64,000 nucleotides of DNA from an uncultured Campylobacter sp. (GTDB taxonomy: Bacteria > Campylobacterota > Campylobacteria > Campylobacterales > Campylobacteraceae), in assembly GCA_934728065.1 (NCBI GenBank), contig CAKVDW010000007.1:1-64000 (forward strand), in the 5' to 3' direction. Shown piece after piece: positions 1 to 9,546 of the stretch. Position 1 is the first letter of the stretch. Each line of letters opens with the position of its first letter. The position numbers were made by a program, and so were the translations under genes. The notes under the pieces were generated by a model. It was not told where the DNA came from. It ran no database searches and saw nothing but the letters and a program-made list of their open reading frames with translations.

Positions 1-1343
1 TTGGTTATAAGCTCAACCCTGCCTGAAGCATTAGCCACTTTAGTGCTAAAGTCTAGTTTGGTGAAGCTGTCAAAAACGCGGTTAAGTTCTGGTAAATCCT
101 TTCCTATGCCACTAGCGATAAGCTCTATGAGCTGATTTAATGAGTCTTTAAGCGCATTGAGTTTTGGATTTGAGCCATCAAGGGTGATTCTTTTTGTGGC
201 GTATCCATTTTTAATGTGGTTGATGACTTCAAGGGATTGTTGGACAAGTTTGTCATCTTTTTCTAAATTTATCTTGGTTGAGCTTATATTGTCATTTATC
301 ATATGACCTATTTGCCCTAATTCGTCCTCAGCCCTTATCTTTATAGAGCGAATATCAACTTTTTCGTGGTTTAAATACCTAAAAAGCGTATCAAGGCTTT
401 TTACAATGATGGGCAATCTCGAAGAAACAATCTTTCTTACCAAATACAAAGCAACTGTCATAAAAATAATGAAAGAAATAGCGAAAATAAAGGTGTTTTG
501 TAACAAAATCTCATTTGCCTTTTGCTCAAAAACTGACATTGAAATAACCGAACAAAGCGTGAAATTCGCACCGTTAATGCCCCGACAGCTTACTTTTACT
601 TCCTCATTTTCATTGCCTTTGGTGGTGAAAATATTTTCATTAGGATTATTTTTAAGCCTTAAAGCCACATTTTGGCTTAAAGTCGTTTTGGTTAAAATCT
701 TTTCTAAGTCTTGATGAAAGGCAACTGTGCCATCATCTGAATAAATATAGGTCAAAACAAAGCCTAAATTTCCTAAAGACAAAATCTCATCTTTGATAAT
801 TTTTAAGCTCACATCACTTGCCGCAACGCCTATAAATTCATTATTTTTATACATAGGCAAGATAAAGCTTACAGCTATGTTGCCACTTGAATCCTTGTAA
901 GGTGGTGTGATAGTGAATTTTTGGCTTTCTTTTGCTTGTTTATACCACGAACGCTCTCTTACATCGTAACCTTTTGACAAATCTCTAACATCGCCATTTG
1001 AGCGGATATTTTTTACTCCCTTTTCAAGCCCTATATAAACAAGGTCGAGTTTGTTTGCCTGTTTGAAATTTGCAAGCAGGGTAATGATTTGTTCATCATT
1101 TAAGCCAGAATTTACGCTTTTTTCTATGGTTTCAAGCATAGTTTTTAGGGAAGCAGAAAAGTCGTTAAAGGCTTTAAGCGTGTTATCCCTTGCCATATTT
1201 TGCAAGAAATTCAAATTTTCTTCGTTGGTATTTTTCATTTTCGAGTAATTTACAGCTCCAACCACAACCAAAACACAAAACAAGGTCGCGCAGATGCCAA
1301 CAGCGATTTTAAAACCTATCCCAAATTTAACGCCTTTTTGCAT
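1..1343 (-). CDS. Methyl-accepting chemotaxis protein, dCache sensor (3' end outside window)
   Basis: A frame open from the ATG at 1343 to the window edge encodes 447 residues without a stop. A membrane helix lies near residues 7-30, a periplasmic sensor follows, and a second helix (around residues 278-303) contains ISFIIFMTVALYLV. The sensor carries the dCache signature R-x-W-Y-x-x-A (R131, W133, Y134, A137) followed by Y149 and D177, the residues that contact the amino-acid backbone in amino-acid-binding dCache receptors. A HAMP-like segment and the start of the cytoplasmic helical region follow; the methylation and CheA/CheW-binding hairpin lies outside the window. It would signal to the cheA/cheW/cheV products encoded at 38.9-42.8 kb. 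AAGGAG precedes the start. The chemoreceptor call is firm; amino acids as ligand is an inference. Confidence 0.9.
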   Translation of the reverse strand, partial: MQKGVKFGIGFKIAVGICATLFCVLVVVGAVNYSKMKNTNEENLNFLQNMARDNTLKAFNDFSASLKTMLETIEKSVNSGLNDEQIITLLANFKQANKLDLVYIGLEKGVKNIRSNGDVRDLSKGYDVRERSWYKQAKESQKFTITPPYKDSSGNIAVSFILPMYKNNEFIGVAASDVSLKIIKDEILSLGNLGFVLTYIYSDDGTVAFHQDLEKILTKTTLSQNVALRLKNNPNENIFTTKGNENEEVKVSCRGINGANFTLCSVISMSVFEQKANEILLQNTFIFAISFIIFMTVALYLVRKIVSSRLPIIVKSLDTLFRYLNHEKVDIRSIKIRAEDELGQIGHMINDNISSTKINLEKDDKLVQQSLEVINHIKNGYATKRITLDGSNPKLNALKDSLNQLIELIASGIGKDLPELNRVFDSFTKLDFSTKVANASGRVELIT

Positions 1344-1369
1344 AAAAACTCCTTTGAATCAATAATGCT

Positions 1370-1375
1370 ATTTTA
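1370..1375 (-). promoter_or_regulatory. Putative -10 box for the chemoreceptor gene
   Basis: On the minus strand TGGTTAAAAT resembles an extended -10 element, 27 bases upstream of the ATG at 1343. The preceding region is AT-rich with no clear -35, as usual for Campylobacter vegetative promoters. Inferred from sequence only. Confidence 0.4.
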
Positions 1376-1407
1376 ACCAAAACAATATAAATTTAATCTT
1401 AAGACAA

Positions 1408-1415
1408 CCCCCCCC
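1408..1415. repeat. C8 homopolymer tract between helicase and chemoreceptor genes
   Basis: Eight consecutive C sit in a gap of about 200 bases, roughly 33 bases upstream of the putative -10 box of the chemoreceptor gene. Homopolymeric C/G tracts of this length are unusual in AT-rich Campylobacter DNA and are often slippage sites. The flanking 1416-1480 is more GC-rich than its surroundings and has no convincing ORF. Confidence 0.6.
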
Positions 1416-1547
1416 TCTGTTGCCGACACCTTGATAAGCATTTGGTAGGGGTTTATGGGAGTTAGCCGATTTGTTTGAATTTGATTTTAACTCAATTATG
1501 CTGAATTTAAATTTTTGATGAAATGCGGACAAAAATTTAAAGAATTT

Positions 1548-4112
1548 TTAAAAAACAATCTTTTCAAGTGCGTTTATAATGCGTTTTTCTTCGCCGCTTT
1601 GCGTGGTGTTTAGGCGCAAAAGCGTAAAGTTGTATTTTGCTAAAATGGCATTTTTCAGCTCATCTCGCCTTGTTTGTGCGGCATTTTCGTTGTGAAAGGC
1701 GTATCCGTCAATTTCTATGCCTAAAAGTGGCATTTTGTCCATTTTGTTATAAATCACAAAATCAATGTGCGTGCGTGGATTTTGAGCGTATTTTAGCTCT
1801 TTTTCATCAAGCTTTAAAACGCCATTTATCACACGCAAAAGCGGAATATGACAAGCCACTGACAAATTTGAAAAACCGCCCTTTTGCAAAAGCTCATTGA
1901 TAAAATGAAAGGCGATATTTTCAGAATCATAAAGTGAAATTTTGCGTTTGTTTTTAAGGTATTTTTGCCTTGCTTCATAATTTTGTTGATAAAGCAAGTC
2001 AAATACTGATTTTATAGTGCTTTGCTTTGTTTCAAAATTATTGTATTGAATGTATTTGATTAAATCGTTAATGTGGCTATTTTGTTGTGTAAAATTTGGC
2101 GAGACGACAAGCCTTAAAAAGCGTTTGGCTCGTGTAATGGCGACATTTAGCATTTGTGGGTTATCTACAAAATCACTCACTTCGTTATTGACAACGCTAA
2201 TAACAATGGCTTCTTTTTCTCTTCCTTGAAATTTATGCACGGTGTCAATTTGAATATCTTTTGCGTTAAGTGCCTTTTCTAATGCTGTTTTTTGCTCGTT
2301 ATAAGGCGTGATGATACCGATTTGCTCGTCTTTTACACGCCCTTTAAGTTCTGGCAAGAAAACTTGACTTATCTCATCAATTTCTCTTTGATTAAACCTG
2401 CCACGAGCGTGGTTGCCTTGTGCGGTAAAATGGAGCTTAATCGCATCTTTTTCATCATCATTTTGGGTTAAAATTATAAGCTGATTGTTGTAGAATTTTT
2501 GGTTGCAAAATTCGATGATTTTGGGATGGCAACGGTAATGTTCTTTAAGCATTAGTTTTGGAGCGTTTTTAAATTTTTCACAGATTGATGAAAGAAAAGA
2601 ATGCTTTAAATAATCATAGCAAGGTGCGATTTTATAGGAATTATTTAGAGCTTGAATTTTTGGGATTAGCTCATTTGTGATGACATTTGGCAGTTGTTTT
2701 GTATCGCCTACGATGATGACATTTTGCGCCATAAAAAGTGCTAATGCGCCTGTGGCTAAATCAACCTGCGAGGATTCATCACGGATAAGATAATCAAACA
2801 AAAAATCCGCATTTAAAGAATTTGTGATAGAATGCGTGGTGCTAAAAATCACAGGATACTGCTTTACAAATTTTTGTGGTATTTTATACAAATCATCAAG
2901 GCTAAATTCCGCGCATTTAAATTGAGCATATTTTTGTGCCAAATTTAGCTTTAAAGCCTGCATAGAAAGCGTTTTAAGTGTGTTAAGAATGTCCTTTTGT
3001 TTTAAGAGTTGAAATTGAGCGTTTTTTTGCTCTAAATCTTTATGAAGTGTAGCGATTTTACTTTCATAATAAAGCCATTCAAACGCCCATACAATGTCTA
3101 TAAGAGAGCTTTTATAAAAAGCAAAATCACCTATGCCATAAAATAAAACAAGCTTTAATTTAAGCCAAAAATTTATTTTTAATTTTTCTTCAATTTGCGT
3201 TTTTATGTATAAAAGTTTTTCAGCCTTTAATTTGCTTAAATTTCTTACTTTTGGCAAGGTAAAATTTGGTATTTGGGCTTTAAAATGCGTAAATTCAAGT
3301 TTTATTTGAGAAAGAAAAATTTTTAATTTTGCTATTTCATTTTGCAAGGTAAAAAATTCGTGTAAATTATCGTTGCATTCGGCGATTTTGCGTTCAAGCT
3401 CACGCTGTAAATTTGGCAAATTTTGCGAAATTTGAAACTCATCTTTTTGATGAATTTGAGTAAGTTTAAGTAAATTTTGGTGTTGATTTTGGACAAATTT
3501 TTCTTTATTTTCTCTTTTGCCAAGCACAGCACAAATGGCATCTAAATCCACATTTTCAAGCTTTTCAAAGACATTTTGCGTGGCGGCGTTATTGTTTGAA
3601 ACTACCGCTACACTTTTGTTTTGATAAAGTAAATTTGCGATTATATTAAGGATAGTTTGCGTTTTGCCTGTGCCTGGCGGTCCTTCAATAACGCTGATTT
3701 GGTTTAAAATGGCGTTTTTAACAGCCTTAAATTGCGATAAATTCGAGCCAAAAGGAAAGAGCAAAGGCTTGTTGTCTTGGTATTTAGCGGGCTTAAAATC
3801 AGCATTAAGATAAGCAAAAAGCGCACTTTGTGGCTTGTCGTTGGTTTCAATTTTTGCGTATTCGTTTGCAAGCAACGATTTGTCATCATCGCCCTTTATG
3901 CCGATAGTTTCGGCGATTTTAGCTAAATACTCAAAGGTTTTAAGCTCATTTTGACAAAGCTCTGCCACTTCAAGCAACTCATACTTGCCCTTGCCATAAG
4001 TATAAAGCGTATCTTGGTTGAAAAATTTAACCTTTAAACACTCATTTTCAAGCTCATAAAATTCAATCTCTTTGGTTTTATCTTGGTTTTTAAGGATAAT
4101 TTTGTGTTTCAC
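1548..4112 (-). CDS. SF1 DNA/RNA helicase (Dna2/UPF1 type) with C-terminal nuclease-like domain
   Basis: 854 residues, last gene of the defence operon. It has the superfamily 1B helicase motifs: Walker A GPPGTGKT (144-151), a Walker B-like RDESSQVD, GDTKQLP, the HYRCHP motif, VHKFQGREKEAIV and NVAITRAKR. A long charged helical insertion lies between motif I and motif II. The last 110 or so residues (HIDFVIYN, IEIDGYAFH, RRDELKNAIL, LLRLNT) resemble the DUF2726/DUF559 restriction-endonuclease-like fold found at the C-terminus of many defence-associated helicases. It starts 11 bases after the methyltransferase stop. Helicase activity is firm; the nuclease domain and the defence role are inferred from similarity and context. 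Confidence 0.85.
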   Translation of the reverse strand: MKHKIILKNQDKTKEIEFYELENECLKVKFFNQDTLYTYGKGKYELLEVAELCQNELKTFEYLAKIAETIGIKGDDDKSLLANEYAKIETNDKPQSALFAYLNADFKPAKYQDNKPLLFPFGSNLSQFKAVKNAILNQISVIEGPPGTGKTQTILNIIANLLYQNKSVAVVSNNNAATQNVFEKLENVDLDAICAVLGKRENKEKFVQNQHQNLLKLTQIHQKDEFQISQNLPNLQRELERKIAECNDNLHEFFTLQNEIAKLKIFLSQIKLEFTHFKAQIPNFTLPKVRNLSKLKAEKLLYIKTQIEEKLKINFWLKLKLVLFYGIGDFAFYKSSLIDIVWAFEWLYYESKIATLHKDLEQKNAQFQLLKQKDILNTLKTLSMQALKLNLAQKYAQFKCAEFSLDDLYKIPQKFVKQYPVIFSTTHSITNSLNADFLFDYLIRDESSQVDLATGALALFMAQNVIIVGDTKQLPNVITNELIPKIQALNNSYKIAPCYDYLKHSFLSSICEKFKNAPKLMLKEHYRCHPKIIEFCNQKFYNNQLIILTQNDDEKDAIKLHFTAQGNHARGRFNQREIDEISQVFLPELKGRVKDEQIGIITPYNEQKTALEKALNAKDIQIDTVHKFQGREKEAIVISVVNNEVSDFVDNPQMLNVAITRAKRFLRLVVSPNFTQQNSHINDLIKYIQYNNFETKQSTIKSVFDLLYQQNYEARQKYLKNKRKISLYDSENIAFHFINELLQKGGFSNLSVACHIPLLRVINGVLKLDEKELKYAQNPRTHIDFVIYNKMDKMPLLGIEIDGYAFHNENAAQTRRDELKNAILAKYNFTLLRLNTTQSGEEKRIINALEKIVF

Positions 4113-4123
4113 TTTAGCCCACC

Positions 4124-5104
4124 CTATAAAAATCTATCCAAATAATCGCATTTGTGATTGTTGGAATTTTCACTACAAATATTATAATTTCGCACCAATG
4201 CTTCTTTTATTGCATTGCGATTAGATTCACTAGCTCCTAAGTGATAAAAATGCGTAATTATGCTACTATCAAAGTCGCTCCACAATGCCTTCATATACGC
4301 GTTTTCTCGGTAGCAATTACTATGCCAAGTTGAAAGGAGAAATTTTGCCTCTGTCGCCGATAAAATTTTATGGAGTTGTTTTTCTTTTGTCTCACTCCAC
4401 GCGCCAAAATAATCGCTATGCCTATCAATGTAGGGTGGGTCGCAATAGATAAAATCTCCCGCCTTTGCCCTGCCCAAAACCTCTGCAAAATCACAGCAGA
4501 TAAATTCCCACTCATTGTTTTGAATACGATTAGCCACCCACGCTACTTGATTAGCGATTTTGGTAATATATGCGGGAGCAAAGCGATTATCCTTTTTGCA
4601 ATAAGGCACATTAAAACCGCCCCTTGCATTAAAGCGCATAAGCCCATTAAAACAACTGCGATTAAGAAACAAAAAATCAAGCAGATTTGCCCCACTATTT
4701 CCTTGCATGTTTTGAGTATTAAATCTTGCACGCACTTCCAAATAATGTTCCTGCCCTTTTGTTTTTAAATGCTCCCCCTCACGCACGAGATAATCAATCG
4801 TGGAATCCTTAGTGATTATGCGATTTTTAATGGCATTATAAAAAGCGATAATATGTGGATTGCTATCACTAAAAATGGCTTTTTTAGGCGCAAGATTAAA
4901 CCCCACTACCCCACTGCCTACAAACGGCTCAAAGTAAGTCTCCGCATTATCCCAAGCAAAAAGATTTCGTATATGTGGCACAAGTTTGCTTTTTATCCCT
5001 TGAATCTTTATGGGCGGGATTAGCACTTTTTGTGCGTTTATGTGCTGTATGCTAAGATTTTGCTCTAGATTTTGCGGAACAAAACTTTTTTGTGGAGCAT
5101 TCAT
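4124..5104 (-). CDS. D12-class adenine-N6 DNA methyltransferase (M.EcoRV/Dam type)
   Basis: 326 residues with the D12 (Dam) family motifs: QGIKSKL near residue 35, the AdoMet-binding FEPFVGSG (58-65), a conserved SCFNGLMRFNARGGFNVPY block (150-168) and the catalytic DPPY (222-225). The family methylates adenine at N6; M.EcoRV, which protects GATATC, belongs to it. Its ATG overlaps the stop of the EcoRV-like endonuclease gene by ATGA, so the two are translationally coupled. It is the expected protective partner of that nuclease. Specificity for GATATC is inferred from the neighbour, not read from the protein. Confidence 0.9.
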   Translation of the reverse strand: MNAPQKSFVPQNLEQNLSIQHINAQKVLIPPIKIQGIKSKLVPHIRNLFAWDNAETYFEPFVGSGVVGFNLAPKKAIFSDSNPHIIAFYNAIKNRIITKDSTIDYLVREGEHLKTKGQEHYLEVRARFNTQNMQGNSGANLLDFLFLNRSCFNGLMRFNARGGFNVPYCKKDNRFAPAYITKIANQVAWVANRIQNNEWEFICCDFAEVLGRAKAGDFIYCDPPYIDRHSDYFGAWSETKEKQLHKILSATEAKFLLSTWHSNCYRENAYMKALWSDFDSSIITHFYHLGASESNRNAIKEALVRNYNICSENSNNHKCDYLDRFL

Positions 5105-5880
5105 TGTTTGCCCCTATATGCAAGATAGTCTTTAAGTTTTGTGATTCTTCTTACATTGCCATTGAAATCTGTGAAACTTATTTGTCCATAATTTATCCAA
5201 TAATCATTAAAGATTTTTTCGCCAAGACTAGCAAAAGTCCCTCGCTCGTTGATAATATCATCAATATTTTTAATGCTCCCTATATTTGCTGTATTGCCAC
5301 TTCCGCTAGAATCGCTAGCGATTTTGTATTTTTCGACAAAAAATAGTGTGAGATTTTTTATCACAGATTGGATTTTATCTAAATCATTTAGTGTATATTT
5401 TTGTAACTCATTAGCAAGCACCCTATCATAAACTACGCCCAAACAAAAATGTCCCAAATACTGCTTGTAAGGGAATTGTATGTTTTTGCTAGATTCTTGA
5501 TTTTTGAAATACTCGCCGTGAGATCCTAGCGTGAAACCATTGCAAAGCACGGGATTTTTCTCATTGCGATAAGTAGTTTTTAAATCCACCGCGAATTTAA
5601 TTGTAGAATCTGATTTTAGGACAAACGATAAATCAGGGTAATAATTTTGATGTGCAGGCAAAACAATCTCAAAGCCATTTTGATTAGCAAAATCCAAAAT
5701 ATAAGGAAAAATATGAATCTCCAAAATCTTAGAAATCACTTTGGTGTCATTTGATAGACTAAAAATGTTTTTATCGCTATCAATAAAGCCTTTGATTTTC
5801 CACTCATTATTTTTACAGATTTTCTCCTGCAATGAGGTAAGAAACTCTCTAAATTTTAATTTGAAAAGGTGTTTAGTCAT
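5101..5880 (-). CDS. EcoRV-like type II restriction endonuclease
   Basis: The ATG at 5880 gives 259 residues; a GTG two codons upstream would overlap the stop of the preceding gene. The protein aligns with EcoRV from memory across most of its length. Catalytic residues match with exact spacing: E54, D83 (in YYPDLSF), D99 and K101 (in VDLKTTY), each 9 residues beyond EcoRV E45, D74, D90 and K92. The recognition-loop sequence SGSGNTANIGSI corresponds to EcoRV GSGNTTNIGSI, and YPYIL/FTLGSH/PYKQYLGH blocks also line up. A GATATC cutter is therefore the best prediction. It follows the DUF262 gene after 5 bases and overlaps the methyltransferase start. Confidence 0.9.
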   Translation of the reverse strand: MTKHLFKLKFREFLTSLQEKICKNNEWKIKGFIDSDKNIFSLSNDTKVISKILEIHIFPYILDFANQNGFEIVLPAHQNYYPDLSFVLKSDSTIKFAVDLKTTYRNEKNPVLCNGFTLGSHGEYFKNQESSKNIQFPYKQYLGHFCLGVVYDRVLANELQKYTLNDLDKIQSVIKNLTLFFVEKYKIASDSSGSGNTANIGSIKNIDDIINERGTFASLGEKIFNDYWINYGQISFTDFNGNVRRITKLKDYLAYRGKQ

Positions 5881-5885
5881 TAGCA

Positions 5886-7751
5886 CTACCTATCCACTTC
5901 CCAAATGATTTTTACGATTTCATATAAAAGTTTTGAGCGTTCGTGTAATGCGATTTTATCAAACTTTTGATAGGGCTTGAATTTTATATCTTTGTTTGCA
6001 AATGTGCTATTGTTAAAATCTATAAAACCCTTGTGTGTTGTGTGATAGAAATCATCACAAAGTGAATGTCCCCAAGCAAGAGAGTTGCTATAAGTTTTTA
6101 ATTTATCGACATATTCTTCGTTGCCAGACGATATATTTTCTTTGCCCTTTAAAAGCAAAAGTCCTCCAAGCAAATTTCTTTGTGTGTCAAATTCTTCTTC
6201 GCTTTCAAAATAACCCTTGTTTGTTTCATTGCGTGATAAAATATGCTCTATGTGATAGCCTGTTTTGTCCCCTGTTTTTGTTGAAATGTCTAAAACACTA
6301 CTTTGTGGTGCTTTGTTTATATTGTCGCAAATGTATTTTTCAACCCTTGCAAACAAATAACGCAATGAGCGTTTATTAACATTTGTATAATTTCTAGTTT
6401 TAAAATTCTCATAATCGAGCAATGAAATCACATTTTCCACCTTTTTATTTTCTTTTATGACTTCTCTTATTAAGTCATCAAAAATGCTTTTGTAATTTTC
6501 TATATCAGCACTTTTCAAAAGCCCATTAATCTTATAAGAAATTTCTTGAAATTCATTGCTGTCATAGATACCGTTAAGATTTAGCAAAACCCACAATCTA
6601 TCATATTCTTTGGCTATCAACTCAATTTTTTCTTGTTCTTGCTTATCGTTTATAACACAAGCAGAGAGTATGTTTTGATACTGCCCTGATAGTTCGTTTA
6701 TTTGTTTGGTATATTCTAAAAATTCATTATCGCTTTGCATAATCTTTGCATAAAGTTGTGCGTAATAATAAATATCCTCGCTGATAAATTTTTTGATATT
6801 TTTTATGTGATTTTCGTTTTGTCTATGAAAGCCAAGTGTTTTAGCTATTTCATTATCATCAAAAATATATCTATGATATTCATTGTTTATGGATTTTTCT
6901 ATAATAGAATTTCTTTTGAATATAAATTTAGTCTTAATTAAGTCGCTAAAAAAATCATCTTCAGATTCTAATTGCGTCAATGCCGATAAAGCATTATCCC
7001 ATTTTGCACAAAAACTCTCTACATCACTTTTTGGCAATGCACCTATAAGTTTGCCTTTTAAAATCTCAAATGGCTTTAACGCTTCACCTCTATCGTTAAT
7101 AACCTCAAAAACCATAGGCGTATCATTTTGGCTTATATCTAACTCAACCAAAACTAATCTTTCTAAAAAATACAAAACAAACAGGCGCAACTTTTTAGAA
7201 TCTGTTTCATTTTTGAATTTATCATCAATATATTTTGATATATCTTTATAGCGTTCAACAAGCGTTTCCTCCGTTTTATTTTTAAATTCAGTTGGATATT
7301 CTTTATTGTTAAATATACAATCCATAACTCTATGTCTTTTTTCATTATCTAAATTAAAAATATCCTCAAATCCGTCATTGCTAAATATGCAATCTTTCAG
7401 CAATGATTTAAAATTATCATCATTTTGCAACTTACGATAAAGTTTTGTAGCAATAAGCGTTAGCGTAGAAAGTCGTTGCTGCCCATCGACAATGTAGGAT
7501 TTCCCTTCCACACGATTTGTTATATAGACATTAAGATAATGCCAGCTATATTTTTCCATAATATTTTTGCTTATTTCGCTATCTTTGTGTTGATTGTAGC
7601 TTAACTCAAAAATATAAAAAATATCGTTAAGTAAAGTTTGCGCTGTTTCCTTGCTCCAAACATATTCTCTTTGATAAAAATCAATATAGTAAGATTTTCG
7701 ACTTAAACAAACTTTTACACTTTGTTTTTCTGGTTCTATGGTTTTACTCAT
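5886..7751 (-). CDS. DUF262/DUF1524 protein (GmrSD/SspE-like)
   Basis: 621 residues, first gene of the four-gene operon. The N-terminal DUF262 domain has the YQREYVW motif (26-32) and DGQQRLSTLT (89-98), the signature tied to nucleotide-driven activation in GmrS, BrxU and SspE. The C-terminal part has IEHILSRNE, the His-containing HNH-like motif of DUF1524. Single-chain DUF262-DUF1524 proteins include type IV GmrSD enzymes, which cut modified phage DNA, and SspE, which acts with phosphorothioate modification. Here the gene sits upstream of an EcoRV-like system, 44 bases after ilvD. The family call is firm; the target is unknown. Confidence 0.85.
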   Translation of the reverse strand: MSKTIEPEKQSVKVCLSRKSYYIDFYQREYVWSKETAQTLLNDIFYIFELSYNQHKDSEISKNIMEKYSWHYLNVYITNRVEGKSYIVDGQQRLSTLTLIATKLYRKLQNDDNFKSLLKDCIFSNDGFEDIFNLDNEKRHRVMDCIFNNKEYPTEFKNKTEETLVERYKDISKYIDDKFKNETDSKKLRLFVLYFLERLVLVELDISQNDTPMVFEVINDRGEALKPFEILKGKLIGALPKSDVESFCAKWDNALSALTQLESEDDFFSDLIKTKFIFKRNSIIEKSINNEYHRYIFDDNEIAKTLGFHRQNENHIKNIKKFISEDIYYYAQLYAKIMQSDNEFLEYTKQINELSGQYQNILSACVINDKQEQEKIELIAKEYDRLWVLLNLNGIYDSNEFQEISYKINGLLKSADIENYKSIFDDLIREVIKENKKVENVISLLDYENFKTRNYTNVNKRSLRYLFARVEKYICDNINKAPQSSVLDISTKTGDKTGYHIEHILSRNETNKGYFESEEEFDTQRNLLGGLLLLKGKENISSGNEEYVDKLKTYSNSLAWGHSLCDDFYHTTHKGFIDFNNSTFANKDIKFKPYQKFDKIALHERSKLLYEIVKIIWEVDR

Positions 7752-7795
7752 TTTTTATCCTTTAAATTTATAAAATTTGCGTGAAAAAGCATCTT

Positions 7796-9508
7796 TCAAT
7801 GTAAATTTTCACTCTTTAACCACTCCAAATCAAGCACCGCGCCGTTGCTTGCGTTTGAAACTAGCTTTTGATACTGTGCAAGCCACCTTGAATTTAAAGG
7901 CTTTTGCAAGGGCTTAAATTTAGCCTTTCGCTCGGCGATTTCATTCTCACTTAAACGCGCATTTATTGAGTAATTATCCACATCTATGTCGATTATATCG
8001 CCATCTTCAAGCAAGCCTATAAGCCCACCCTCAGCAGCCTCAGGGCTTATATGCCCTATGCTTAAACCCCTTGTCGCCCCACTAAAACGCCCATCTGTGA
8101 TGAGCGCGACATCAGCGCCCAAGCCCATACCCATAATCAAGCTCGTTGGGCTTAGCATTTCTTGCATACCAGGACCCCCTTTTGGACCCTCGTATCTTAT
8201 CACGCACACGGCTCCCTTTTGCACCTTGCCCTTGATAATGCCCTTTATAGCGTCATCTTGGCTGTTAAAAATGACGGCTTTACCGCTAAATTTACGCTCT
8301 CCCGTGATACCAGCTGTTTTTATCACGCAACCTTGCTCGGCTAGGTTGCCAAAGAGTATGGCAAGCCCGCCCACTTGTGAGTAGGCGTTTTCCACCTTGT
8401 GAATCACCTTTTCATCGCGGATTTTCGCATCTTTTATGCGCTCGCCCAAGCTCTCACCCGTGATAGTAAGGGCGTTTAAATCAAGCAAACCATTATCGCG
8501 GCGCGAAATTTCCTTTAACACAGCGTTTATGCCGCCCGCATTTCCTATGTCCTCCATAGCCACCTCAGGCAGGCTCGGGGCGACTTTGGCTATGTGGGCG
8601 ATTTGCTTGCTTATTTCATTTAAATCCCTTATATCAAGGGGCGAACCCGCCTCGCGTGAAATGGCTAACATATGCAAAATCGTATTTGAGCTACCCCCCA
8701 TAGCCATATCAAGCACCATTGCGTTGTTAATCGCACCCTTGTTAATAATGTTGCGGATTTTAAATTTTTCGCTCTTTTCGCTATCAAGTGCGATTTCACA
8801 AATGCGCCTTGCAGCTTGTCTAAGTAGCTTTTCACGCTCATCACTCAAAGCCAAAGCCGTGCCGTTGCCACTTAAAGCGATACCTAACGCCTCACAAAGC
8901 GAATTCATCGAATTTGCCGTGAAAAGCCCAGAGCAAGAACCCCCACTAGGACAGGCTTTGCACTCTATATCTTTTAGCTCGTTTTCATCGATTTTTTTAA
9001 CCTCGAACGCCCCAACCGCTTCAAAAACGCTATTTAAGGTGAGTTTTTCGCCCTTTGCACTAAAACCAGCCCTCATAGGACCGCCGCTTACAAAAATCGT
9101 TGGCACATTGACACGAAGCGCACCCATAAGCATACCCGGCGTGATTTTGTCGCAGTTTGGGATACAAATGAGCGCATCAAGCGCGTGAGCGTTCATCACG
9201 GTTTCAACTGAATTTGCGATGATTTCACGGCTTGGTAGCGAGTAGAGCATACCGCTATGCCCCATCGCTATGCCATCATCAACGCCTATGGTGTTGAATT
9301 CAAAAGGCACACAGCCGTTTTTGCGGATTTCGTCCTTGATGATTTTGGCGTATTCATTTAAGTAAAAATGCCCGGGGATTATGTCTATGTAGGAATTTGC
9401 CACGCCTATAAAGGGCTTTTCAAAGTCCTCATCTTTAAGCCCGCAAGCACGCAACAAAGAGCGGTTTGGAGCTTTTAAATAGCCTTTTTTAATCACATTA
9501 CTTCTCAT
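7796..9508 (-). CDS. ilvD: Dihydroxy-acid dehydratase
   Basis: 570 residues, close to the family's usual length. IlvD dehydrates 2,3-dihydroxy-3-methylbutanoate and its isoleucine-pathway counterpart to the 2-oxo acids in branched-chain amino-acid synthesis, in the cytoplasm, using an iron-sulfur cluster and Mg2+. Visible motifs are [11 protein letters not shown] (C119, K121), [13 protein letters not shown] (C192), [12 protein letters not shown] and [15 protein letters not shown]. The start has AAGGATAAAAA upstream. No other ilv gene is adjacent; argS lies 38 bases downstream of its 5' end. Confidence 0.97.
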   Translation of the reverse strand: MRSNVIKKGYLKAPNRSLLRACGLKDEDFEKPFIGVANSYIDIIPGHFYLNEYAKIIKDEIRKNGCVPFEFNTIGVDDGIAMGHSGMLYSLPSREIIANSVETVMNAHALDALICIPNCDKITPGMLMGALRVNVPTIFVSGGPMRAGFSAKGEKLTLNSVFEAVGAFEVKKIDENELKDIECKACPSGGSCSGLFTANSMNSLCEALGIALSGNGTALALSDEREKLLRQAARRICEIALDSEKSEKFKIRNIINKGAINNAMVLDMAMGGSSNTILHMLAISREAGSPLDIRDLNEISKQIAHIAKVAPSLPEVAMEDIGNAGGINAVLKEISRRDNGLLDLNALTITGESLGERIKDAKIRDEKVIHKVENAYSQVGGLAILFGNLAEQGCVIKTAGITGERKFSGKAVIFNSQDDAIKGIIKGKVQKGAVCVIRYEGPKGGPGMQEMLSPTSLIMGMGLGADVALITDGRFSGATRGLSIGHISPEAAEGGLIGLLEDGDIIDIDVDNYSINARLSENEIAERKAKFKPLQKPLNSRWLAQYQKLVSNASNGAVLDLEWLKSENLH

Positions 9509-9546
9509 TTTTTATCCTTGTTTTTGATTTAAGTTGTTTTGAGGGG

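Noticed and set aside
1416..1480. A short coding remnant in the GC-richer segment next to the C8 tract.
   Set aside because: No recognisable peptide in any frame; kept only as an oddity in the tract entry.
8436..9188. A long open frame (250 codons) on the plus strand opposite ilvD.
   Set aside because: Ser/Pro/Ala-rich codons follow the complementary strand of a firmly identified gene; no ribosome site or family match.
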